Shown piece by piece: positions 38,854-45,854 of a stretch of DNA of 64,000 nt. Source of the stretch: Cyanobacteria bacterium TGS_CYA1 (GTDB lineage: Bacteria > Cyanobacteriota > Vampirovibrionia > Obscuribacterales > Obscuribacteraceae); NCBI GenBank assembly GCA_026129135.1, contig JAHCIQ010000012.1:1-64000 (forward strand). The letters are read 5' to 3'. The notes beneath the pieces are model-generated. The model did no database searches, was not told the DNA's origin, and saw only the letters and a list, made by a program, of their open reading frames with translations. Position 1 is the stretch's first letter. Every line of letters begins with the position of its first letter. A program made the translations under genes and the position numbers.

Positions 38854-39211
38854 CTCTTATTTGAGCATCCCATTTGTTTGCCTGGTTGGCGCACGCCTCG
38901 CCTGCTAAATGCAAGCCACCAAGAATTGCTCCAGCTGAGGCAATTGCAATTATCTCAGGAGTCTCTGCTATCACCGCTGCAGTGGTCAGACCTAAAACAG
39001 CTACAGCTTCAAATCCTTTGCGCGGGTCTTTCTTGACGTCTTCAATTACAGCATTGAGCATTGAAGGTCCATGTTTTTGAAAATCGCCGACGGTCATTTT
39101 GCCGAACTGATATGCGTCTTCGAGCATGTTATCTATCGCTTGCATTCCAGGCGACTTGATTGCGCTCGTTTGTGATTCTGGTTTTGCGAAATTGTGTTCG
39201 GGGTGTGACAT
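38843..39211 (-). CDS. Small protein with hydrophobic Ala/Gly-rich C-terminal half
   Basis: 122 residues from the ATG at 39209-39211, which has an AGGAGA ribosome-binding site 6 nt upstream; a longer in-frame reading to 39280 lacks such a site. The N-terminal half is polar (MSHPEHNF...). Residues ~75-115 are a hydrophobic, Ala/Gly-rich pair of helices (VAVLGLTTAAVIA, IIAIASAGAILGGLHLAGE), which could insert in a membrane. Its stop codon lies inside the end of the giant gene (11-nt convergent overlap), so transcription of one could affect the other. I do not recognise the family. A partner or immunity role toward the giant protein is conceivable from position alone. Confidence 0.75.
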   Translation of the reverse strand: MSHPEHNFAKPESQTSAIKSPGMQAIDNMLEDAYQFGKMTVGDFQKHGPSMLNAVIEDVKKDPRKGFEAVAVLGLTTAAVIAETPEIIAIASAGAILGGLHLAGEACANQANKWDAQIRAKH

Positions 39212-39233
39212 GGCGTTTCTCCTTCTATACCGA

Positions 39234-39280
39234 GTGATGTGCCTCAATAGCAATTTAAGCCAGGGTCTGGCACATATCAC
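39234..39280. promoter_or_regulatory. Inverted repeat in the leader of the small membrane-active gene
   Basis: GTGATGTGCC (39234-39243) pairs with GGCACATATCAC (39269-39280, two-base bulge). A nested GCCAG/CTGGC hairpin lies at 39259-39271. There is no T-run, so a terminator is unlikely. It stands just upstream of the ribosome-binding site of the minus-strand gene starting at 39211 and could be an operator or an mRNA leader hairpin. Confidence 0.45.
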
Positions 39281-39316
39281 TGTTCAATTGCACAGTCTTC
39301 GATATTCAAAAAAGGT

Positions 39317-40408
39317 CTATCGCCCTTGGGCTTTTATAAGATTGTATTGTTTCAAAGCTTCCAGCACAGCCTCACTTGATATAGCTACAGACCTGTGTTT
39401 ATAGTCGCGTCCGTGATGCAGTCCAATTACAAATGGTTCTGAATTGCTGTCGAAAGTCACGAGAGGACCGCCTGAAAAGCCACCGCGTGTTTTTGAATCA
39501 CTATAAATAACGGGCGCAGTACTGTTCGAGCGCGGGTCGCGTGCCACTCCAGACTGCTGGGAGCCAAGCACTCCGCCGATACTAATATTAAGCCCGTCAG
39601 AATCGCTTTCGACTGCAACTGCTGTAGTGCCTCTCGGCACTGGACCTCGTTTCAAAATAAGATTTTTTCCAAGCTGAGAAAGTTGTTCGGGGCTGATTCC
39701 GTTTAGCTCAAGCACTGCCACATCGGTATCGGGATTTTGGTACACGAGCGTGGCTTCGAATTCCCCCTGGTTGGTTTTTATAGTTACTTTTCGATCTTGT
39801 GAAATGAAAGCTGAAATACCTGCAGGGGTGATTCCTTCCGCATCAGGTGTAGAGTTTTTGCTCAAGTTCAGAATTTGATCGAAGTTTTTGAGTAAGTGCT
39901 GAAATCTGTAGAGTTTTCCGTCTTCATTTTCGGGGGTAGATCTAACTATGTCTTCGAGTTCTTTTCTGCTGATTTGTCTGTCTTTGTTAGTATCGGCGTC
40001 ACGCAAAAAACTATCTGCCAGGGTATTCTTGACCCAGGCGTCAGCAAATCCGTGGCTACTAGTCACGATTACGCGGTCATTGCCAGATGTGGGCCCCGCT
40101 GCCATATTTGGGTTCACAAAAAAACCAGTAAGTTTGCCTGGTAAAACTCCTTCAGTTTGACTCTCAACGCCAATAGTTACGACACTGTCCTTAAGACCCT
40201 CTGGAATTTTATCCACGTGGGTCATTGTATGCGGTCTTACATCCGACCAAATAGGAGGCACCACCAGATCCTTCTCAGGTATTCTATCTGGAGGTTCAGG
40301 TTTGCCTGTAGCCCAATCTAAGAAATTCGAAAACCAACTGTTAGATTGGGTCTCGGGACCTTTATCGGCCACGGTCAGGTTTTTGTCGCCTTCGTTTTCT
40401 CCGCCCAT
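39317..40408 (-). CDS. Trypsin-like serine protease with inserted EF-hand
   Basis: 363 residues. Chymotrypsin/HtrA-like fold with visible triad: His119 (VTSSHGF), Asp229 (NPDTDVAVLEL) and Ser312 (GGFSGGPL). A textbook calcium loop, DTNKDRQISRKE at residues 139-150, lies between the catalytic His and Asp. It has Asp, Asn, Asp, Gln, Ser and Glu at loop positions 1, 3, 5, 7, 9 and 12. There is no PDZ domain and no signal peptide; the N-terminus is polar and Pro-rich. The protein therefore either stays in the cytoplasm or leaves by a non-Sec route. It lies 105 bp upstream of the small hydrophobic protein gene, on the same strand, next to the giant gene. A processing role for the giant protein is possible but unproven. 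Confidence 0.85.
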   Translation of the reverse strand: MGGENEGDKNLTVADKGPETQSNSWFSNFLDWATGKPEPPDRIPEKDLVVPPIWSDVRPHTMTHVDKIPEGLKDSVVTIGVESQTEGVLPGKLTGFFVNPNMAAGPTSGNDRVIVTSSHGFADAWVKNTLADSFLRDADTNKDRQISRKELEDIVRSTPENEDGKLYRFQHLLKNFDQILNLSKNSTPDAEGITPAGISAFISQDRKVTIKTNQGEFEATLVYQNPDTDVAVLELNGISPEQLSQLGKNLILKRGPVPRGTTAVAVESDSDGLNISIGGVLGSQQSGVARDPRSNSTAPVIYSDSKTRGGFSGGPLVTFDSNSEPFVIGLHHGRDYKHRSVAISSEAVLEALKQYNLIKAQGR

Positions 40409-40468
40409 AATGAGTCCCAGGATCGTTCAATCCTTTTATTCCCGGTTGAAGCGAAGTCTATTTAACAG

Positions 40469-41563
40469 CTATGAACGGTCAATAAGCCGGGTTATTGTCG
40501 CTCTTTTTTCTTTGAATTCCTGGCGAGCTTTCAAATAAGTAACTACCATCAACGCAAGCGCTTTGCCCACCTGACGCTCGCTATCGTCCGCGCCACAAGC
40601 AGGCGCGGCTTCGCTTAAATGCAGGTATTTAGTGTCTATACTAGATGCCATTGTATGAATAAAGTGGGCAGCATCTTGAGGGCTTATTCCAAAAGGTGTG
40701 CGCGCGCTCGATGGCATGTCTTCAATAGAGTCCATGTCGAGTTCGATACCGATTGGATGCACGTTTTGAAGATATTTGCTTGCTTCTTTCAAGCAGTCGT
40801 CGAATGTAATGTTTTTTCTTATGGCAAAATCTTCGAATGACAGTCTCAAAAAATCGGCTTCGTCAAAGCGTTTGAGCATGTCTTTCGAATTGTAATTTTC
40901 GTGTAGACCCAGAACACAATATTTTTTCAAATAGCCGGCATCGTGCGCGTAAGTAAAGCCGTTGCCACTGTGTCTTCCTTCCATCAAGCGAAAATCGGCA
41001 TGCGGGTCGCAATTTATCACAGACATCGTAAGGTCTTTTTTGCCTGTTCTTTTACGCATCGATTTTGTAACGCCTTCGATTATGGCAAAAGAATTGTTAT
41101 TGCCACCGCCAATCACAACTGGCTCAAGACCAGCGTCTGCAATTGCTTCTATAATTGGTGCAATGCGCTCGTCTAATTTGGCGCATAAATTGCGCAGACC
41201 GTCTATGTCGTCGCTTTTAGCTTCGCTCATCAAATCTTCGACTTCGATTTCGCCCAGAATCAAAATTTTGTCCGCGTCCATATGAGCGTTATGCTGCATA
41301 TTGAGAAAATATTGCAAGAACGCCTGCGGTCCTTTATTCGCTCCTGCACGTCCAAGATTGGCTCTGCAACCGATATCTTCTGGAACGAGCAAAATGCAAT
41401 GCAAGACGCCTTCTTTTTGTGCCGCTTCAAGACGAGCACCAAGTGTTTGCAATTCCTGGGTGACTTTTACACTCTCGCCAAGCTTCGTCTCGCCAATGCG
41501 CACACTGGTGTATTTTGCAAGATCCGCTCGGGTATAGAGTTTTGCTGTTACGCCGTGTTCCAT
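40469..41563 (-). CDS. Arginase/formimidoylglutamase-family protein
   Basis: 364 residues. The ureohydrolase fold is recognisable by VIGGGNNNSF (~150-159, replacing the usual GGDHS), NCDPHADFR (~184-192, the DxHxD metal motif), SGNGF and IELDMDSIED (~273-282, the DxD metal motif), and a terminal Glu in EAAPACG. The family hydrolyses guanidino or formimino groups (arginine, agmatine, formiminoglutamate) at a binuclear Mn site. One metal-ligand His is replaced by Asn, as in a divergent branch annotated as formimidoylglutamase-like, so the substrate is uncertain. It has a GGAG ribosome-binding site and sits 11 nt after the threonine aldolase, as the last gene of a four-gene operon. Confidence 0.85.
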   Translation of the reverse strand: MEHGVTAKLYTRADLAKYTSVRIGETKLGESVKVTQELQTLGARLEAAQKEGVLHCILLVPEDIGCRANLGRAGANKGPQAFLQYFLNMQHNAHMDADKILILGEIEVEDLMSEAKSDDIDGLRNLCAKLDERIAPIIEAIADAGLEPVVIGGGNNNSFAIIEGVTKSMRKRTGKKDLTMSVINCDPHADFRLMEGRHSGNGFTYAHDAGYLKKYCVLGLHENYNSKDMLKRFDEADFLRLSFEDFAIRKNITFDDCLKEASKYLQNVHPIGIELDMDSIEDMPSSARTPFGISPQDAAHFIHTMASSIDTKYLHLSEAAPACGADDSERQVGKALALMVVTYLKARQEFKEKRATITRLIDRS

Positions 41564-41574
41564 TTTTATCTCCG

Positions 41575-42630
41575 TTAATCAATTGCTTTAGCAGCAAAAA
41601 TCAAAGTAATGTTCTTTATGATTTGCGCCACTTCTTCGATATCTGCTCTGTCCAGCCCATAGTGCGTAACTGCGCGTGCCATGCGGTTTGGCATAAATGA
41701 AACCAGAACGCCTTGAGCTTTCAATTGTTTGTGAAAATCTATTTTTAGATCAGCCGGCAAATTGACGTCGAAAAAAATCATATTGGTCTGTACGCTATCG
41801 AGATCCAGTTTTATGAATGGTATCTCCAAAAGACATGTTGCAAGATAACGTGCGTTTTGATGATCTTCTTCAAGTCTTGCAAACATATTATCGAGTGCAT
41901 AACTGCATGCCGACGCCAGTATCCCCGCCTGACGCATGCCGCCACCAAGTGCTTTGCGAGCGCGTTTTGCTTTGTGTATGAAAGACTTGGTGCCGCACAC
42001 GATAGAGCCTACAGGTGCTGCAAGTCCTTTGGAAAAACAGAGCTGGACACTGTCTACGTATCTAGTAAAATCGCTTATAGGTTGTTTGAGAGCCACTGCG
42101 GCGTTGAAGAGTCTGGCACCATCTAAGTGTGTTGCCATCTTGTGGTTGTATGCGATTTCGCGCACTTCGCTCATATATTCCGGGCGCAAGACTTTGCCGT
42201 CCTGAGTATTTTCCAGACAAACAAGTTTGGATACTGGGCAATGAACATCGTCCATGCGCACAGCGTTTGAAATATCTTCTAAAAGCAGTGTTCCATCGTT
42301 CTGATTTTCGAGCACGCAAGTGCTCACGCCAGCAAGCGATGCTGCCGTGCCTTGTTCCCAGGCAAAAATGTGTTGTTTGCGCCCGACTATTATTTCGTCG
42401 CCTCTGTGCGTGTGCGCCAGAATCGATACCAGATTGCCCTGGGTTCCACTTGTTACGAATAAAGCTGCTTCTTTGCCTGTGAGCGCGGCACATTTTTCTT
42501 CGAGTGCATTGATACTTGGGTCTTCACCGTAAACGTCGTCGCCGACTTGTGCTTCAGCCATTATTTTGCGCATTTCTGGGCTTGGCAAAGTGACTGTGTC
42601 GCTTCTCAAATCGAATATTTTTTCGGTCAT
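41575..42630 (-). CDS. ltaE: Low-specificity L-threonine aldolase
   Basis: 351 residues, the usual length. PLP fold type I enzyme that splits L-threonine or L-allo-threonine into glycine and acetaldehyde. Visible family marks: DLRSDTVT at the N-terminus, VGDDVYGEDP, TSGTQGNL (phosphate loop), HLDGAR (~168-173, Asp contacts the pyridine nitrogen), and FSKGLAAPVGS with the PLP lysine at ~201. Also present are KALGGGMRQAG and a C-terminal small domain. The start ATG overlaps the TGA of the upstream GDPD gene (ATGA) with GGAG upstream, so translation is coupled. Confidence 0.96.
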   Translation of the reverse strand: MTEKIFDLRSDTVTLPSPEMRKIMAEAQVGDDVYGEDPSINALEEKCAALTGKEAALFVTSGTQGNLVSILAHTHRGDEIIVGRKQHIFAWEQGTAASLAGVSTCVLENQNDGTLLLEDISNAVRMDDVHCPVSKLVCLENTQDGKVLRPEYMSEVREIAYNHKMATHLDGARLFNAAVALKQPISDFTRYVDSVQLCFSKGLAAPVGSIVCGTKSFIHKAKRARKALGGGMRQAGILASACSYALDNMFARLEEDHQNARYLATCLLEIPFIKLDLDSVQTNMIFFDVNLPADLKIDFHKQLKAQGVLVSFMPNRMARAVTHYGLDRADIEEVAQIIKNITLIFAAKAID

Positions 42631-43361
42631 AGTTTCTCCACTTCTCGCACGGCTTCAATGAATGTCATCAAACTTTCTGGGTCGTCACTGACGATGCCAT
42701 CTACTTCTAATTTCATCAGGCGCGAAAAGTCGCGGTCGGTGTTCGCAACCCAGCCAAAAACTTTTATATTGGCATCGTGCGCTTCTTCCAGCGTGTCTTC
42801 GTTTATATGATCTTTTTGACAGTGAAAAAAAGTGGCGCCAATATCTTCGCAATAATCTTGCACCGCAGCTGGTGCCCCGACCATCAGTAGCGCTGTTTGA
42901 ATTCGTCCTTTGAGTTTTTTCAAAACTCTGTGATCGAACGAGCTTACAACTACTTTGCTTGTGTCGTATCCTTCTAGCATTGCCATCAATTCTTCTTCGA
43001 TATCTTCATAAGAATGAGGAAGATTTTTTATTTCGATATTGAGCATGATTTGCCCGGCGACTAAGTCGAGCACTTCTTGCAAGAGTGGTACTTTCTCTCC
43101 TTTGAAAGAAGCATCGAACCAGGCTCCAGCAGACAATCTCTTAATTTCATCGAGACTGCAATCTTTTACTTGACCAAATCCATTTGTTGTCCTTGACAAA
43201 TCCTGGTCATGAAACACAACGAGCTCGCCTGTTTGCACACGTTGGATATCGAGCTCGATAGCATCGACACCAAATTCAAGACTCTGTCTGAATGCCGCCA
43301 TCGTATTTTCTGGCGCCCAGACTTTGCCACCACGATGGGCAATTACTAGAGGAACGTGCAT
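42627..43361 (-). CDS. Glycerophosphodiester phosphodiesterase (cytosolic type)
   Basis: 244 residues, the size of UgpQ-type enzymes that hydrolyse glycerophosphodiesters to glycerol-3-phosphate and an alcohol. GDPD motifs are complete: AHRGG with PENT (catalytic His and Glu region), IELDIQ (metal-binding Glu and Asp), VFHD (second catalytic His), LNIEIK, and FGWVANTD near the end. There is no signal peptide, so it acts in the cytoplasm. It starts directly after the stop of the preceding hypothetical gene (TAAATG) and overlaps the aldolase by four bases. Confidence 0.95.
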   Translation of the reverse strand: MHVPLVIAHRGGKVWAPENTMAAFRQSLEFGVDAIELDIQRVQTGELVVFHDQDLSRTTNGFGQVKDCSLDEIKRLSAGAWFDASFKGEKVPLLQEVLDLVAGQIMLNIEIKNLPHSYEDIEEELMAMLEGYDTSKVVVSSFDHRVLKKLKGRIQTALLMVGAPAAVQDYCEDIGATFFHCQKDHINEDTLEEAHDANIKVFGWVANTDRDFSRLMKLEVDGIVSDDPESLMTFIEAVREVEKL

Positions 43362-43859
43362 TTAGATAATGTTCAAAGATTTTTGCGGCTTGATGAAACC
43401 CATGTCTACTGTCACTATCAGTTTTGGTGGTTTCACTTCGATTTTATCGAGCGGCACTTCAAGCCCATGTTCGACACCAAGCAGTCCGTCGATTTTTTTC
43501 AGAACCAGAACGCCTTTTTCTTCAGCGACTTCGAAAGTCACCACATTTTCTTTTTTGATAAAAATGTCGCCAAGCTGCTCTTTTGTAGGATGCTGATTGG
43601 TTATTTTTATTGTGTTTGCGCTGCGAGTAATTTTTGTAACTGCGGCCGAAATCGCTTTGATAATCTGCGGGATGGCATCGTGTGAGCCGAAAGTCTCGAC
43701 TAATACCTGCTCTACAAGGCTGCCTTCGAGCGGCTCGTTTTCAGGACGCTGGTGCAAAAATCTGATTACGCCCGAAAACGGGTCGGAAGCGGCACTAACT
43801 ATGCGCTTGGCGTCTTCGATAATTGCTTGAGTGTCGAGCGATGTATTTTCGGTTGTCAC
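43362..43859 (-). CDS. Hypothetical protein, first gene of the GDPD-ltaE operon
   Basis: 165 residues; family not recognised. The N-terminal half is helical (IIEDAKRIVSAA..., VEQVLVETFG, IIKAISAAVTKI). The C-terminal half looks like beta strands rich in Val, Lys and Glu (VVTFEVAEEKGVLVLKKI, KLIVTVDMGF). There is no signal peptide, membrane segment or catalytic motif. It is the promoter-proximal gene of a compact minus-strand operon (no gap to GDPD). The divergent kdsB gene begins 155 bp away. Confidence 0.8.
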   Translation of the reverse strand: MTTENTSLDTQAIIEDAKRIVSAASDPFSGVIRFLHQRPENEPLEGSLVEQVLVETFGSHDAIPQIIKAISAAVTKITRSANTIKITNQHPTKEQLGDIFIKKENVVTFEVAEEKGVLVLKKIDGLLGVEHGLEVPLDKIEVKPPKLIVTVDMGFIKPQKSLNII

Positions 43860-44014
43860 TGACGAATCCCCACATGAGTAAGAAGGCAGATTTTACTACA
43901 TTTATATGTGCCTATATATATCTTTGATCATTTTAACTGCTTCAATCTACGCTAGATGGCGAAGATGCTCTAAAATGCTAACTTTGGACCACAACTCAAG
44001 TGTGAGAAACAAAA

Positions 44015-44788
44015 TTGTCTTTGAAGCCTGAACAAGTCGCCATAATCATTCCCGCAAGATACGCATCCACGCGTTTTCCTGGCAAGCCGCTGTGCTCGAT
44101 TTCAGGCACACCGATGATTGAGCATGTCTACAAGCGCGCACTCAAAGCCAAGCTTGCATCTTCGGTCATTGTGGCAACAGACGACGAGCGCATAGCCCGC
44201 GCAGTCGAAGCCTTTGACGGGCAGTACATAATGACCCGCTCAGACCACGCAACAGGGACCGACCGTCTGGCTGAAGTGGCAAGTAAAATGCCCCAAATCG
44301 AAGTGATAGTCAACGTCCAGGGCGACGAGCCCTTAATCGACCCTGCCAATATAGACAAAGCAATCGAGCCTTTATTGAATGACGATAATGTCAAGATGTC
44401 GACTCTTGCCTACGAAATGACTCAAGAGCACGAAATGCAAAATCCCATGATTGTAAAAGTGGTGCTGGACAATAACGGATTTGCTCTTTATTTCTCGCGA
44501 GCTGCCATTCCCTACTATAGAGACAGCGCCTCCGACACGAGCGCGCCGATTAAGCGATTGGGACACACTGGTTTGTATGTCTACAGACGTCAGTGTTTGC
44601 TCGATATTGCAAAGATGCCGGTAGCATCGCTCGAGCGAGCCGAGCAGTTAGAACAATTGAGAGCATTGCAAAATGGAGTAAAAATCAAAGTGATGGTGGC
44701 GACCAGAAGCGCACCGGCTGTAGATGTTCCAGAAGACGTTTTGAAAATCGAAAAAATAATGAGCGAATTGGGAGCGATGTCGAAATGA
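44015..44788 (+). CDS. kdsB: 3-deoxy-manno-octulosonate cytidylyltransferase (CMP-Kdo synthetase)
   Basis: 257 residues, the normal length. It activates Kdo with CTP for the LPS inner core, in the cytoplasm. Signature IIPARYASTRFPGKPL at the nucleotide-binding N-terminus, ATDDERI, MTRSDHATGTDRLAE, and VNVQGDEPLI with the Mg-binding Asp; the late motif LGHTGLYVYRR is also present. The start is a TTG at 44015; no in-frame ATG fits the conserved N-terminus. It overlaps the following exported-protein gene by four bases (ATGA). Its presence argues for an LPS-containing outer membrane. Confidence 0.96.
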   Translation: MSLKPEQVAIIIPARYASTRFPGKPLCSISGTPMIEHVYKRALKAKLASSVIVATDDERIARAVEAFDGQYIMTRSDHATGTDRLAEVASKMPQIEVIVNVQGDEPLIDPANIDKAIEPLLNDDNVKMSTLAYEMTQEHEMQNPMIVKVVLDNNGFALYFSRAAIPYYRDSASDTSAPIKRLGHTGLYVYRRQCLLDIAKMPVASLERAEQLEQLRALQNGVKIKVMVATRSAPAVDVPEDVLKIEKIMSELGAMSK

Positions 44789-45675
44789 AAAATTTGAAAA
44801 TAGTACTCGCTATTTCATTTATTCTTGCAAGCAATACTATGGTTGCAGCTGATGCCGCGCCATTCAGACAGGGCGACTCGCGCTTGCCCAGATACGCACC
44901 TGCCGCTGGCAAATGTCTTGCACCAGCAGGAACAATGGATCCTAAAAACGTCCCTGACTTTGCTGCCAGTTCTCAGACTTTTAATGCCGCTCCCTCACCA
45001 GGTGCAAGTGGCGGTGGCTCAATTTCTGGTTCTGGTTCGGGTTCAGGTACTGGATCTGGATCTGGATCTGGTTCTGGTTCTGGTGCTGGGACCGCGCTTC
45101 GAGCTGATTTGTCTTCGTCAACAGTTCCTGTTGCCACTCGCTTCAAGCTCGTTTTGGAAAGTGCAGTCGATGCAAGAACAAGCAAGCCTGGCGACATTTT
45201 CGAAGCCCATGTCAAAGACGACATGTATCTTGGCACCACTCTTTTATTGCCGCGCGGGACACTTGTGCGCGGACGCGTAGCCAACGTAGTCAAACCGCGT
45301 CTTTTGAGTCGTGCTGCCAAAATTGGTCTGCGTCTCGAACAAATGGTTACACCAGCAGGCGACGTAACTCCGCTTGATGCCATGCTCGAATTTAAAAAAG
45401 GCATGACAAACAAACGAGGCGAATTAGATCCCGGCACCAGCTTTGGTACCAGAGTCGAGAAGAATGTTCGCAGCGTAACTGGCTTGAATGAAGACGGCAA
45501 GAACAATAACGCATTGCTAGCAGCTAATATCGCAACCCTTGGTGCACCAGCTGTAGCTACTGCTTTGGGAAGCTCTGCCATCGCCCTATTCTCTCAAGGC
45601 GATAATGTGAGCCTGGCTCCAGGACAAGAGTTAGAGCTTCAATTAACCAATGACCTCGGTGTCCAGCTCAATTAA
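44785..45675 (+). CDS. Exported Gly/Ser-linker protein with TrbI/VirB10-like domain
   Basis: 296 residues from the ATG at 44785, which overlaps the kdsB stop. Signal peptide MKNLKIVLAISFILASNTMVAADA. A polar region then leads into a Gly/Ser repeat linker (about 45008-45090, Ser-Gly dipeptides). The C-terminal ~190 residues are beta-rich, with FKLVLESAVDARTSKPGD, LLLPRGTLVRGRV and LALAPGQELELQL-type strands. Similar G-D...PRGT...GxV patterns occur in the C-terminal barrel of TrbI/VirB10 proteins. No other secretion genes are nearby, so a conjugation role is not supported. It is probably a periplasmic or envelope protein. Confidence 0.8.
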   Translation: MKNLKIVLAISFILASNTMVAADAAPFRQGDSRLPRYAPAAGKCLAPAGTMDPKNVPDFAASSQTFNAAPSPGASGGGSISGSGSGSGTGSGSGSGSGSGAGTALRADLSSSTVPVATRFKLVLESAVDARTSKPGDIFEAHVKDDMYLGTTLLLPRGTLVRGRVANVVKPRLLSRAAKIGLRLEQMVTPAGDVTPLDAMLEFKKGMTNKRGELDPGTSFGTRVEKNVRSVTGLNEDGKNNNALLAANIATLGAPAVATALGSSAIALFSQGDNVSLAPGQELELQLTNDLGVQLN

Positions 45676-45690
45676 TTCGTCTGTTTTGGC

Positions 45691-45745
45691 AAAATATGCC
45701 ACTCAGTTCATAAAAAAGGCTCAAAAATATGCCACTCAGTTCATA
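45691..45745. repeat. Two direct copies of a 22-bp sequence
   Basis: Copies at 45691-45712 and 45724-45745 share atatgccactcagttcat and flanking A residues, 33 bp apart. They are intergenic, directly upstream of a second, unrelated repeat cluster. Confidence 0.9.
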
Positions 45746-45756
45746 TTTTGAATTTG

Positions 45757-45817
45757 CGGTTGAAATTCGGGGATTCTCGGTTGAAATTCGGGGATTTGCG
45801 GTTGAAATTCGGGGATT
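45757..45817. repeat. Three tandem 21-bp repeats
   Basis: The unit cggttgaaattcggggatt is present exactly at 45757, 45778 and 45799, a strict 21-bp period with 2-bp variable joints. It lies between the end of the exported-protein gene and the convergent permease gene. Confidence 0.92.
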
Positions 45818-45854
45818 TTCGGACCAAGAGGGCGGCTTATCCTAGACTAATTTA

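Noticed and set aside
44593..44784. N-terminal 64-residue extension of the exported protein inside kdsB
   Set aside because: It lies wholly within kdsB in another frame and would remove the clear signal peptide starting at 44785.
45757..45817. CRISPR array
   Set aside because: The repeats are separated by only 2 bp, with no spacers and no cas genes.
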